This document shows, piece by piece, positions 8,986 to 16,744 of a DNA stretch of 64,000 nt. Every line of letters begins with the position of its first letter. Within the stretch, counting starts at the first letter, position 1. Source of the stretch: Thaumasiovibrio occultus (GTDB lineage Bacteria > Pseudomonadota > Gammaproteobacteria > Enterobacterales > Vibrionaceae); assembly GCA_019703815.1 (NCBI GenBank), contig AP023053.1, positions 978,995-1,042,994 on the forward strand, read 5' to 3'. Under the pieces are notes generated by a model. It ran no database searches, had not been told where the DNA came from, and saw only the letters and a list, made by a program, of their open reading frames with translations. The position numbers were made by a program, and so were the translations under genes.

Positions 8986-9154
8986 GATGTAAAAATTGTT
9001 GCTCTATGTTTACCGAATCAAACCTCCGCTTTATTCATTCCAAACGCAAACGATGGCTTTCAAGTGTACGGCGGCGAGATTGAAGATATTTGCTGACGGG
9101 ATTGGCAAGCAAACACTGCGCATTGATAGCGAGGGTAATATTTTGTCGCTGTGA
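8986..9154 (+). pseudogene. Relic of a second gene following copy 2
   Basis: It starts like the relic after copy 1 (DVKIVALCLPNQTSALFIPNA) but meets a TGA near 9081 after a small deletion relative to copy 1. The C-terminal block DGIGKQTLRIDSEGNILSL then continues in another frame to a stop at 9152-9154. Two independently damaged copies show that an intact gene once existed here. Confidence 0.5.
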
Positions 9155-9173
9155 GTTCGCGGATTTCTGATAC

Positions 9174-9200
9174 AAAAAAGGTGAGGCACTGCCTCACCTT
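9174..9200 (-). terminator. Terminator of the sugar-acid operon
   Basis: A near-perfect inverted repeat (AAGGTGAGGC / GCCTCACCTT) is followed on the minus strand by six T. It lies 15 bp after the stop of the dehydratase gene, marking the operon 3' end. On the plus strand it is also followed by TTTTC. Confidence 0.88.
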
Positions 9201-9215
9201 TTCTTTAACCGACGA

Positions 9216-10358
9216 TTAGTTTACGCGGTATTTCGCGATGATTTCTTCGTCAAGCTCTACACCCAATCCTGGGGTGTTTGGTACGGCCACGTAGCCGTCT
9301 TCAAACGCGATTTGGTTCTTCACCAATGAGGTGAACAGTGGGCTGGTGCTCTGTGAGTACTCAATCAGATCGCCATGCTCACGCGATGCTAGGAAGTGCA
9401 CGGTTGCGGCAATCAAGATACCGGTTGAGAAACCGTGTGGTACCAGCTTCATACCTGCCATGTGCGCCATGTCGTAGATCTTCACCATTTCAGTGATACC
9501 ACCACAACGCGTCACGTCAGGTTGAACGAAGTCTGCGCCTGATTTCTCGATGAAGTTCGCGAACTCATAACGCGTGGTTAGGGTTTCACCGCCCGCCAGT
9601 TTTTGCGAAGTAGACTGAGACACTTTACGGTAGCCCGCTAGTACGTCGTCAGTGATTGGCTCTTCAATCCAAAGCAGGTTGAATTCTTCCAGCTTTTTCG
9701 CCATCTCAATAGTGTGGCCCGCGGTACGCCAAGCACTTGCTAGATCGATCGCGATTTCAACGTCTTTGTTGATGCCACGCGCGGTTTCACACACAGTTTT
9801 AATGATTTCGTAATCGGTTTCTGCGTTCTTACCCAGAGGGCCGCCACCGAATTTCAACGAAGTGAAGCCTTGCGCTAGCAATTCCGTGGTACGCGCAACG
9901 TTCTCTTCTTTTACCGCCGATGGGATGAAAGTACCGTAAGCACGGATCTTCTCGCGGAATTTACCGCCCAACAGCTGCCATACTGGCACTTTGTAAAATT
10001 GACCCGCGATGTCCCACAGTGCCATGTCGATAGCCGAGATCGCGTGGATCATGGTTGAACGACGACCCGCGTAATGCGTACCGTTGTACATTTTGGTGTA
10101 AAGACGCTCGATTTCTAGCGGGTTTTCACCAATTAGAAGACGCTCAAGGCCTTGTGAAGAGCCGTGGCTTTGGGTTGCTTTGATGCACCCTTCAATCATC
10201 ATTGGTGAGCTGTCAGACTCACCTACACCGGTAATACCCGCGTTAGTGTGAACGCGAATAAGCACGCCATCTTCACCCCACTCACACGCTTCATCAAGCG
10301 CAGGAACACGTAGGTGAATAACTTCAACTTCGGTGATTTTCAATTCGTTAAATAGCAT
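9216..10358 (-). CDS. Enolase-superfamily sugar-acid dehydratase (mandelate racemase type)
   Basis: About 380 residues with the two-domain muconate-lactonizing/mandelate racemase fold. Metal ligands are visible in the barrel: D in AIDLASAW, E in WIEEPITDD and E in AGGETLTTRYEF. The His-Asp dyad of mandelate-racemase-type enzymes appears as D in QPDVTRCGG and H in KLVPHGFSTG. The second-strand lysine motif is reduced to SLKFGGG instead of K-x-K, so the substrate stereochemistry is not obvious. Such enzymes dehydrate aldonic or aldaric acids. It is the last gene of an operon with a DMT permease and a split UxaA-type dehydratase. The start is taken at MLFNELKITEVEV; the frame extends nine codons further upstream. 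Confidence 0.88.
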   Translation of the reverse strand: MLFNELKITEVEVIHLRVPALDEACEWGEDGVLIRVHTNAGITGVGESDSSPMMIEGCIKATQSHGSSQGLERLLIGENPLEIERLYTKMYNGTHYAGRRSTMIHAISAIDMALWDIAGQFYKVPVWQLLGGKFREKIRAYGTFIPSAVKEENVARTTELLAQGFTSLKFGGGPLGKNAETDYEIIKTVCETARGINKDVEIAIDLASAWRTAGHTIEMAKKLEEFNLLWIEEPITDDVLAGYRKVSQSTSQKLAGGETLTTRYEFANFIEKSGADFVQPDVTRCGGITEMVKIYDMAHMAGMKLVPHGFSTGILIAATVHFLASREHGDLIEYSQSTSPLFTSLVKNQIAFEDGYVAVPNTPGLGVELDEEIIAKYRVN

Positions 10359-10477
10359 GGTTGTTTCTCGATTATTGGCAATCATTCGATGAACCCCAAG
10401 CCACCAGCATGCGGGCTTAGGGATAACTGTCTTTCAGGGGTAATCAAATTGTGGAGCGATTTGATTTGAGGGCAATG

Positions 10478-10522
10478 AACTGCCAGCACTATTCACTGGT
10501 ACTGGTACTAGCACTGGCAGTT
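10478..10522. repeat. Long hairpin between dehydratase and permease genes
   Basis: Perfect 9-bp arms AACTGCCAG and CTGGCAGTT enclose a loop containing degenerate hexamer repeats (ACTGGT, ACTGGT, ACTAGC, ACTGGC). It lies inside the operon in a 150-bp gap. It may stabilise or process the upstream mRNA segment. Confidence 0.45.
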
Positions 10523-10535
10523 ACAGTGTCGAGAA

Positions 10536-11492
10536 TTACGCAGTCGCTTTTTCAGCTTCTGGTTTCTTAACGAAGCGGTCACCCACAGTGTAGATACACA
10601 GTGCGATAACGACCGTCACAACGCCCGCCAGTTTTTGCAGCGTCATTAGCTCACCCAATAGGAAGTAAGCCACGATCATCGCAAATAGCGGCAGAACGTT
10701 TAGCGCCATCGTGGTGATAACCGCATCTTGAGTTTTCAGTGTCGCCACTTCCCACACGGCATAAGCAATACCTGAACACAGTAGGCCAAGCGACAAAATC
10801 GTTGCGATGTGCTTACCGTTTTCAACCAATACCACCGCTGAGCCGAAATCTGCACCGGTGAACACACCCAGCACTAGCAACGCAATGGTCGCTGCGCCGA
10901 ACTGGTAGAAACAGCTTGAGAACGTGTCGTAACGCGAGTTTAGATCTGAGCCGAACTTACCTAGGATGTAGTTGTAAGTCACGAAACCCAATACACCACA
11001 TAGCGCAAACAAGTGACCTAGGTTTAGACCTTGGATTTTGTTTGATGGATCGTAAGCGATAACGCCCGCACCGATCAGTGACAATACCACCGCGAATACT
11101 TTTGGTGCAGATGGCTTAATCTTATCAATCACGAATACCGCCAGCATGGTCAAGAATGGAGCCATACCGTTGATAACGCCGATCTCACCTGAAGAGGTGT
11201 ATTCGTAAGCAAGGATAGTGAAGTAGAAGAAGACCGCTTGCGCCGACACACCAGCCGCTGCAAGAAGGAAACCGTCTTTTTTGTTTTGGATTTTCTTAAG
11301 CGTGTGCTTTTTAGAGAAAGCAAACAATACAACAAAGCCAAGGGTTGCAATCGCGTAACGCGCCACAGCCAGTACAACAGGATCTAGCTTACCCGCCAGA
11401 ACGCCACCCAGTGGGAAAGAGGCACCCCAAAGTGCAGCACAGATAAGAGCAAGGGTCAGACCCAGAGATTTATTAGGAGCAGTTTGACTCAT
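10536..11492 (-). CDS. DMT/EamA-family permease of the sugar-acid operon
   Basis: About 318 residues with ten predicted membrane helices arranged as two EamA repeats, the pattern of the drug/metabolite transporter superfamily. The first helix contains LALICAALWGASFPLGG, typical of repeat one. The start is placed at MSQTAPNKSLG; the open frame runs 24 codons upstream into the end of the preceding gene, and that extension is hydrophilic and family-atypical. It lies between two dehydratase genes, so uptake of the sugar-acid substrate is a reasonable inference, although many DMT proteins are exporters. Confidence 0.85.
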   Translation of the reverse strand: MSQTAPNKSLGLTLALICAALWGASFPLGGVLAGKLDPVVLAVARYAIATLGFVVLFAFSKKHTLKKIQNKKDGFLLAAAGVSAQAVFFYFTILAYEYTSSGEIGVINGMAPFLTMLAVFVIDKIKPSAPKVFAVVLSLIGAGVIAYDPSNKIQGLNLGHLFALCGVLGFVTYNYILGKFGSDLNSRYDTFSSCFYQFGAATIALLVLGVFTGADFGSAVVLVENGKHIATILSLGLLCSGIAYAVWEVATLKTQDAVITTMALNVLPLFAMIVAYFLLGELMTLQKLAGVVTVVIALCIYTVGDRFVKKPEAEKATA

Positions 11493-11544
11493 TTTTTTTA
11501 TTCTCAGATAAAGGCGCCCTATCGCGCCTTTGATAGCAACGATA

Positions 11545-12720
11545 TTATTGAGGACAAATACCAATAACGTGTTCTAGACGCTGATCTTTCTGGTAAAGCG
11601 ACGCATACGCGTAGCCCACACCTTCAAGGTTGGTCGTACCACCGTTTGCCACCGCAAACACTTTCTCAACGATGTTGTTCGAAACGTTATCGATAGTGTC
11701 TGTTGCGTCCATAATGCCGCAGGCATTGATATCCATATCTGCAGTGATTAGAGAGCTGTTACCCGAAACTCGGATAACCGGAACAATAGAGTTGTTGAAG
11801 CCGGCTGCACCCGCAGTCCAAATGATCAACTGACAACCCAATGATGCAAAGTGCATCGCCGCGCCGCCACACAACATGGTGGTCTCTGTTAGGTAGAAAC
11901 CTGGTGTGGTTGGTTTTTCGCGGTGAATGTGGTTGATACGTAGGCAGTCCTGAATTGGACGGGTACCGGTTTTGTGCATCGCACCTTGTGATTTCTCATC
12001 AATGGTGGTCAAACCGCCCACACTGTTACCGATAGACATGGTTTCAGTGCCTTCGATAACGTGCCAACGCTTAAGATCTTCAGCGATAAGACGCTCAATT
12101 TTCTCACCCACTTCAGGGGTCACAGAGCGCTCTTTTAGAATTTCTTCACAGCCAAGTAGCTCAAGCAGCTCACCCGCCATGGTCGTCGCACCCATGTCGA
12201 TCAGCTTGTCGGAAGCCGCGCCCACTGATGGGTTAGACGCCAAACCGCTAGAGGTGTCAGAGCCACCACACTTAATACCGATGCGCAGTGCAGAAACTGG
12301 CGCTTCTACACGTTCAATGCTATCAGCGTGCGCTTTTAGCTCTTGCGCCAACGCGATACCGTCTTTGATCGTTTCAACAGTACCTTTGTTCTTAATAACG
12401 GTTAGCGCATGAACAGGCAGACCTTCTTTGCGTACTGGCTCTGCAATCATTTCAGGGTCGATTGAACCACAACCCATCGCAATCACCAATACACCCGCGA
12501 TGTTTGGGTTGGTTGCGGTATGAATAATGGTATCGATCATCTCTTCGTTACCACCGTACATACAGGTGTAGTGGTTAGTGACTACCACAGAGTTGTCGAT
12601 TTCTTTGCTGATGTTACGTGCAATACCTTCACAACACTCATCGATCGCCACAATCATGACATTGTTGCGAATACCAAACGTACCGTTTGGACGAGGGTAA
12701 CCTTTAAACGTCGCAGTCAT
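11545..12720 (-). CDS. UxaA-family dehydratase, large (C-terminal) subunit
   Basis: A 391-residue protein matching the large domain of altronate/galactarate dehydratases: GYPRPNGTFGIRN at the start, then TNHYTCMYGG, IAMGCGSIDPEM, GIKCGGSDTSSGLASNP, and GFYLTETTMLCGGAAMHFASLGCQ (two parts). Conserved cysteines and histidines suit an Fe-dependent lyase. In this genome the SAF domain is a separate gene just upstream, the same split as in sulfolactate sulfo-lyase SuyAB and in some altronate dehydratases, so sequence alone does not fix the substrate. The ATG overlaps the stop of the small subunit (TAATG), indicating translational coupling. Confidence 0.88.
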   Translation of the reverse strand: MTATFKGYPRPNGTFGIRNNVMIVAIDECCEGIARNISKEIDNSVVVTNHYTCMYGGNEEMIDTIIHTATNPNIAGVLVIAMGCGSIDPEMIAEPVRKEGLPVHALTVIKNKGTVETIKDGIALAQELKAHADSIERVEAPVSALRIGIKCGGSDTSSGLASNPSVGAASDKLIDMGATTMAGELLELLGCEEILKERSVTPEVGEKIERLIAEDLKRWHVIEGTETMSIGNSVGGLTTIDEKSQGAMHKTGTRPIQDCLRINHIHREKPTTPGFYLTETTMLCGGAAMHFASLGCQLIIWTAGAAGFNNSIVPVIRVSGNSSLITADMDINACGIMDATDTIDNVSNNIVEKVFAVANGGTTNLEGVGYAYASLYQKDQRLEHVIGICPQ

Positions 12721-13049
12721 TATTGCTCGATCCCCATTTGTTTGATGATTTCTTCGATGATGGCTTCAGGAATGTCTAGGCGCTCACTGCGAACGTTTTG
12801 CACGTGAACTAATTGACCTTGAGGAATTTCTACAATCGACTTACCGATTGAGTGACCGCACTTCATGATATGCGTGTCGTTAGCGATCACGTCCAATGCG
12901 ATCTTGTTACCGAAAGTGATTTTTTGCAGCGCGTTAATTTCTGCGATCACTTCGTTCTCAGCGGAGATAATTTCTACGAGTTCGTGTTTCGCCACGTCAC
13001 CCAGTAGCGTTGCTACATTGTCCGATGGTGAAAGTTTGATTGCTTTCAT
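12720..13049 (-). CDS. SAF-domain small subunit of the UxaA-type dehydratase
   Basis: A 109-residue SAF/UxaA N-terminal domain: KAIKLSPSDNVATLL, ITFGNKIALDVI, then KCGHSIGKSIVEIPQGQLVHVQN, where the G-x-x-I-G-x-A-x-x-I-x-x-G pattern and a histidine form the family signature. In full-length altronate dehydratase this domain is fused ahead of the catalytic domain. Here it is the first gene of the operon and overlaps the large subunit by one base. The alternative by homology is SuyA, the alpha subunit of sulfolactate sulfo-lyase. The promoter region holds the palindrome at 13080-13096. Confidence 0.87.
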   Translation of the reverse strand: MKAIKLSPSDNVATLLGDVAKHELVEIISAENEVIAEINALQKITFGNKIALDVIANDTHIMKCGHSIGKSIVEIPQGQLVHVQNVRSERLDIPEAIIEEIIKQMGIEQ

Positions 13050-13079
13050 TCTTATATTCTCTGTCTATCGTAAAACAGT

Positions 13080-13096
13080 CGATTGTCCGACAATCG
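13080..13096. promoter_or_regulatory. Putative operator of the GntR/FCD regulator
   Basis: CGATTGTCCGACAATCG is a perfect 17-bp palindrome with 8-bp arms around a central base. It is placed 31 bp upstream of the SAF-subunit start and 102 bp upstream of the regulator start, between the divergent genes. The TTGTC-N-GACAA core resembles known operators of the FadR/FCD branch of the GntR family. It would let the regulator control both its own gene and the operon. Confidence 0.75.
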
Positions 13097-13197
13097 GCAG
13101 TATACACACCAACAAACGACAAAATATGACAGACATCAAATCTTCGTGATAAAATTTTCATTCACTCAATACGCCCCACTAGGAACGCAACAGGGAT

Positions 13198-13842
13198 ATG
13201 AAGATCAACAAACAGAGCTTAGAAGAGCAAGCAACTGATTTTATTAGAGATATGATCATATCGGGTAAGCTAGTGATGGGTGAGAAGATCGTTGAAAGTA
13301 CCCTATCAAAAGATCTCGAACTTTCTCGCAGCACCGTCAGAATGGCACTGAACTCACTTTCACATGAAGGCTTGGTCGTACAGCAACCGTATGTAGGTTG
13401 GCACGTGTTTACTTTGTCAGAAGATGATTTGTGGGAGCTTTACAACTTGCGCGTGGCGATTGAATCGCAAGCGTCAGTGATGGCGGCAGAAAAAGCCACG
13501 GCAGAAGATAAAGACGAGCTGCGCCAGATCTACCATGACTTTTGCGAGCTGTGTAAGACCGACAATCTCGATATTATCGATGTGTGTGAAAAAGACTTTG
13601 AACTGCACAGAAAAGTGGTTGAGATCAGTAAGAGCCCGAAATTCATTAAGATCTACGAGCAGATCTCCAATCAGCTAAAAAGCTACATCAAGCTAACGCA
13701 CCACGATTATGATCTGTCACAAAGTGGTGAAAGCCATGGTGGCTTGGTCAACGCGATCATTGATGGCGATGCCGAGCGCGCTGGATCGGAATCCAAGCTC
13801 AATATCACCACCTTTACCGATATCCGCTCAAAACACGCTTAA
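13198..13842 (+). CDS. GntR-family (FCD) transcriptional regulator of the sugar-acid operon
   Basis: 214 residues. The N-terminal winged helix (ATDFIRDMIISGKLVMGEKI, then LSKDLELSRSTVRMALNSLSHEGLV) is followed by an all-helical FCD ligand domain with the metal-binding acidic and histidine residues expected for this class (KDFELHRKVVEIS, then GESHGGLVNAII). Such proteins repress catabolic operons and are released by a sugar acid or related carboxylate. It is divergent from the dehydratase operon, with a perfect palindrome in the shared promoter. The start ATG is preceded by AGGGAT. Confidence 0.9.
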   Translation: MKINKQSLEEQATDFIRDMIISGKLVMGEKIVESTLSKDLELSRSTVRMALNSLSHEGLVVQQPYVGWHVFTLSEDDLWELYNLRVAIESQASVMAAEKATAEDKDELRQIYHDFCELCKTDNLDIIDVCEKDFELHRKVVEISKSPKFIKIYEQISNQLKSYIKLTHHDYDLSQSGESHGGLVNAIIDGDAERAGSESKLNITTFTDIRSKHA

Positions 13843-13863
13843 GCCTAGCGAACAGCCCTTCCT

Positions 13864-13890
13864 CCAGCGGCGCAACACTGATGCCGCTGG
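13864..13890 (+). terminator. Possible stem-loop after the GntR gene
   Basis: Perfect 8-bp arms CCAGCGGC and GCCGCTGG with an 11-base loop begin 22 bp after the stop. There is no T run, so factor-independent termination would be weak. Confidence 0.4.
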
Positions 13891-13913
13891 CATGGCCAGT
13901 TGCTCACTGCTGA

Positions 13914-14330
13914 TCAGCTGACGCCAGCAATAATGGTGATCACAAACAGCAGCGCCAAAATGATCAGCACGTACATCGCAAACCACTGCACCGCAATCGC
14001 ACCTGCGCCAAGCGCCGCAGCCGCCGCAAACAAACGGGTTGGCTCTTTGCGAATAAACGATACCACCGCAAACATCATCGCCAAACCACCCACTACCGCA
14101 ATCGCCACTTGCAAGGCTTTATCGATATCAACCCCATCCAGCAATGATTTTTCTTCCACCACGGGCTTGCCCGAAATCGCCTCAATCGCGGCGTTGCTGA
14201 TCGCCGTAACTTTGTCGGCGACGACCGTTTCAATGGTTGGCTCAGTATTGAATGGCCCAGCGGTAAACTGCACAAACGCCATGATCAACGCCACAGTGCC
14301 AAAAAAAACACCCAAATATCCCAATTTCAT
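13914..14330 (-). CDS. Hypothetical inner-membrane protein, 138 residues
   Basis: It starts MKLGYLGVFFGTVALIM, giving one membrane helix. A hydrophilic, Ala/Val-rich periplasmic or cytoplasmic segment follows (about residues 28-68), then two or three closely packed helices to the C-terminus (LQVAIAVVGGLAMMFAVVSF, LFAAAAALGAGAIAVQWF, MYVLIILALLFVITIIAGV). There are no charged catalytic motifs. I do not recognise the family. It is a single gene, convergent with the GntR regulator, with a GAGAGAAAGA-type purine stretch before the ATG. Confidence 0.65.
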   Translation of the reverse strand: MKLGYLGVFFGTVALIMAFVQFTAGPFNTEPTIETVVADKVTAISNAAIEAISGKPVVEEKSLLDGVDIDKALQVAIAVVGGLAMMFAVVSFIRKEPTRLFAAAAALGAGAIAVQWFAMYVLIILALLFVITIIAGVS

Positions 14331-14486
14331 TCTTTCTCTCCTTGAAAGCCCCGTTTAGCGCACTGCCTTTACCGACCTATTGTCTTGATCGAGCAATTAC
14401 CTTTACCGAGCCAATTTATTTACCGAGCCAATGTTTAATTCTGCGTGCCGTATTAGTCGGCGCTCAACCAAGTCGGGCTGAAGGCT

Positions 14487-14521
14487 ATTGCCATTGCCAT
14501 TGCCATTGCCATTGCCATTGC
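14487..14521. repeat. Hexanucleotide microsatellite (ATTGCC)n
   Basis: Five full ATTGCC units plus five bases of a sixth. Because the unit is six bases, length change would not shift a reading frame. It could change spacing in a promoter or leader, but no such element is clear here. Confidence 0.9.
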
Positions 14522-14610
14522 AAAAATAGCTTTGCGCATCGCGTCATGGAGATCGTCAACGAACTTGATAACCAGCTTCACTTTTCGTGATATCTAAAAT
14601 CCAATACAGC

Positions 14611-14641
14611 AAAAAAAAGCACCCACGATAACGATGGGTGC
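14611..14641 (-). terminator. Terminator of the TPR-protein operon
   Basis: On the minus strand GCACCCA, a 9-base loop and TGGGTGC are followed by eight T. It lies about 155 bp downstream of the gene that ends at 14798. Confidence 0.85.
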
Positions 14642-14797
14642 CAGTATGTGAAAGACAAAACGCAATTGCAATAGCGAACTAAACCAATTAAATCAAGGCT
14701 ATAGATAACAGTACGCGCATTATCAGTAAAAGGAATCGCACTTGCTTACGCTGTATCTAACCGCAGAATTTTCAAGCTTTTAGACAATCTTTGTGCG

Positions 14798-15622
14798 TTA
14801 CAGCATTTTCTCTTCTAGGACATCAAGATTGGCCTGCGCCATATCAATCAGGTCTTCATCGCCCGACACTTCTGCCGCACGCAGGCTTTGCTGCATTAAC
14901 GCCTTGGCTTGCTCGGTATCGCCTTGTTCAAATTTAAGCACGCCAAACTTGAACAAACTGCTGACCAGCACCTCATCATCTTCTACGGTCATCGCCATCT
15001 GGAGCACTTGATTAAGATGAAGCTCAGTTTTCTCTGCGTCACCCAAGCAGTAATAGTTTTCGACAATGTTTTGCACAATGCCAAGTTCAACCTCTAGCTC
15101 ATCAGGGAAATGCGCTTGGCAGATTTGGCGTACCGTTAAATTCAACGCCAACGCTTGCGGGTACATCTCCATCTCGTGGTAGTAGTACGCCACTTCACGC
15201 AGCCCGCCAATGCGGGTATCCGGCTCGGCCGTGGGTTTATTGACCTCCTCGACGACGCGACCAAAATAGACCAGCGCTTGATCAATATTGCCGGCACGAC
15301 TGTTCAATGCGCCAAGTACCAAGGTGAGTTTGAGCCGCTGCGCCGGCGAAAGAAAAGGGGTTTTCTCATCGTCTTGCTCGGCAACACGCAGCCGTTGCAA
15401 GGCTTCTTCTTTACCGGCGTAATGATCACAATAGACCAAGCCGGTGTAGTAGTTGATCACTCGCATTTCTTCCGGTGGAGTGGCGAAACCTTGGCCTTCC
15501 TGCTCGAGTTCATCTAACACTTCTAACAACGCGACAATGATATCGGGGCTGCCAAATCCATGCTGTTGGATATACGACACCACTTCGCCCAGTTTTTGTT
15601 GAAACAACGCATACGCTTCCAT
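14798..15622 (-). CDS. Tetratricopeptide-repeat protein, 274 residues
   Basis: A soluble, acidic, largely alpha-helical protein made of degenerate TPR units, for example LTLVLGALNSRAGNIDQALVYFGRVVEE, VQNIVENYYCLGDAEKTELHLNQVL and SLFKFGVLKFEQGDTEQAKALMQQSL (each over about 25-28 residues). It has no signal peptide. TPR proteins act as scaffolds and the partner is unknown. It is followed by a T8 terminator. Upstream on the same strand, 41 bp away, is a small membrane protein, and further up an M74 peptidase, so co-transcription is possible. Confidence 0.8.
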   Translation of the reverse strand: MEAYALFQQKLGEVVSYIQQHGFGSPDIIVALLEVLDELEQEGQGFATPPEEMRVINYYTGLVYCDHYAGKEEALQRLRVAEQDDEKTPFLSPAQRLKLTLVLGALNSRAGNIDQALVYFGRVVEEVNKPTAEPDTRIGGLREVAYYYHEMEMYPQALALNLTVRQICQAHFPDELEVELGIVQNIVENYYCLGDAEKTELHLNQVLQMAMTVEDDEVLVSSLFKFGVLKFEQGDTEQAKALMQQSLRAAEVSGDEDLIDMAQANLDVLEEKML

Positions 15623-15663
15623 GAAGTACTTCCTACTCTTCTGAAAAATCCAAACGCTAAGGG

Positions 15664-15993
15664 TTAGCCGCCTTGGCCGCGATCCAAATTCAGGTAAAAA
15701 TGGTTATCCACCATCGCGATCACGCCCACAGATATCACCAATACCAAAAGCACCAAGGCCAACTTGCCCCAAATGTTTTTTTGCGGCGCTTGTCGCGCCA
15801 AATAAAGGGTGTAAACCGCAAGCAATCCACCGGGCACCAGCGCCTTTTTATACACACTGCTCATTGCTGCCGCGTAGTCAGTGATATGCCCATCGGGAAA
15901 GCCTAAATCATAGAGATACAGTAAGTAGCCGAGGGCTAACAATACCAAAGTGACTACCGCTAACAAGTAGCCAAACCAACGTGCGAACTTCAT
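15664..15993 (-). CDS. Small inner-membrane protein with three helices
   Basis: 109 residues. Helices at about 7-29 (YLLAVVTLVLLALGYLLYLY), 50-66 and 76-95 (LALVLLVLVISVGVIAMV), with a short C-terminal tail DNHFYLNLDRGQGG. No recognised domain. The position between the peptidase and the TPR protein, all on the minus strand with gaps of about 40 bp, suggests a three-gene operon. Confidence 0.65.
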   Translation of the reverse strand: MKFARWFGYLLAVVTLVLLALGYLLYLYDLGFPDGHITDYAAAMSSVYKKALVPGGLLAVYTLYLARQAPQKNIWGKLALVLLVLVISVGVIAMVDNHFYLNLDRGQGG

Positions 15994-16036
15994 TTCCCAG
16001 CCCTCTCCTTGAACGCTTTTAGTTTATCTACCGTGA

Positions 16037-16738
16037 TCACTGGCAAGGGATCGCGAAATCAATATGGTAATGCTCGTCGTGTCGGACCCACGAGCGACGG
16101 GTTGAAAATTGGATATGACGACGCAAATAGCTGCCGTATTGGGTTTCAAACAGCGGCGCTTGCAGTTCGGGATCAAAAATCACTCGCCAAATATCATGCC
16201 CTTGCGCTGTCGCCGCTTTGTGCAGTTCAACAATGTGGGCTGCGAGAGCCTCGTAGTCGATCCGCAAATCCTCATATCGGCCTTGATCATCCAACTCAAT
16301 GTTATAACCGAGTTTGTTAAATGGCGTGGTAGGCAGATGCACTGACTCACCCTCAGCGTTGATCATCGGTGTCATCATATCAATGGACAAGCCATTGCGA
16401 TGGGTTTTATGAGGGCGAAACTGGCCGCCATCGGCAAAGCCCATTTCTGCGTATTTGTAGACTTTATCGGGGTGAGATTGCGCCAGCGCGTCCCATGCGG
16501 TCACCATGATGTCACGCACATCAGAATGGACAAACGTGCGCCCAGCGGCAATCGCGGCAAAGCTATAAGAGACAAAGTTTTCACCTTGAACGGGCAGCTT
16601 CACCCCATCAACCAAGTAACCATTCGATGTCGTGCCATAACAAACGCTTTGCGTCGCCGAGCCGGTACCGACAAACACCAAGCTGGTGAAACCGACCACG
16701 GCGGCGACAGCCGACAAACTAGCAATCCACTTTTTCAT
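16037..16738 (-). CDS. Penicillin-insensitive murein endopeptidase-like protein (M74/LAS fold)
   Basis: About 233 residues with an N-terminal signal or anchor (KKWIASLSAVAAVVGFTSLVFVG). The zinc-site pattern of LAS/M74 enzymes is clear: H-x6-D in HRNGLSIDMMTP (about residues 115-126) and H-x-H in HDEHYHIDFAIP at the C-terminus. MepA of E. coli cleaves D-Ala-mDAP cross-links in periplasmic peptidoglycan. This protein is shorter and divergent, so the exact bond is unknown. The ATG at 16738 follows AGGGA with seven bases of spacing, better than the TTG two codons upstream. Confidence 0.8.
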   Translation of the reverse strand: MKKWIASLSAVAAVVGFTSLVFVGTGSATQSVCYGTTSNGYLVDGVKLPVQGENFVSYSFAAIAAGRTFVHSDVRDIMVTAWDALAQSHPDKVYKYAEMGFADGGQFRPHKTHRNGLSIDMMTPMINAEGESVHLPTTPFNKLGYNIELDDQGRYEDLRIDYEALAAHIVELHKAATAQGHDIWRVIFDPELQAPLFETQYGSYLRRHIQFSTRRSWVRHDEHYHIDFAIPCQ

Positions 16739-16744
16739 CCACAA

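Larger units (their letters stand above)
7686..9154 (+). repeat. Tandem duplication, unit about 660 bp, period 800 bp
   Basis: Unit 1 (7686-8343) and unit 2 (8486-9154) share the same order: a small membrane-protein gene, then the string ATGAGTCAAACATAATTCG, then a second short coding relic ending DSEGNILSL. Similarity starts exactly at the ATG and is highest in the first 110 bases and around the gene ends. The middle of each gene has diverged. The upstream sequences differ. Confidence 0.85.
14331..14797. other. Intergenic region with direct repeats and microsatellite
   Basis: There is no supported gene. It contains three imperfect copies of a TTTACCGAGCCAAT-like word (14369-14432), the ATTGCC hexamer tract at 14487-14521, and the terminator at 14611-14641. 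An 82-codon plus-strand frame across the hexamers exists only because the repeat length is a multiple of three. Confidence 0.6.

Noticed and set aside
11545-13049. Firm naming of the split dehydratase as SuyAB
   Set aside because: The split SAF and large-subunit arrangement is shared with altronate-type enzymes, and no sulfolactate-specific gene lies nearby.
14342-14590. 82-codon plus-strand frame with a CHCHCHCHC peptide
   Set aside because: The peptide repeat is a direct translation of the ATTGCC hexamer tract. There is no ribosome site, and the rest is unlike a protein.
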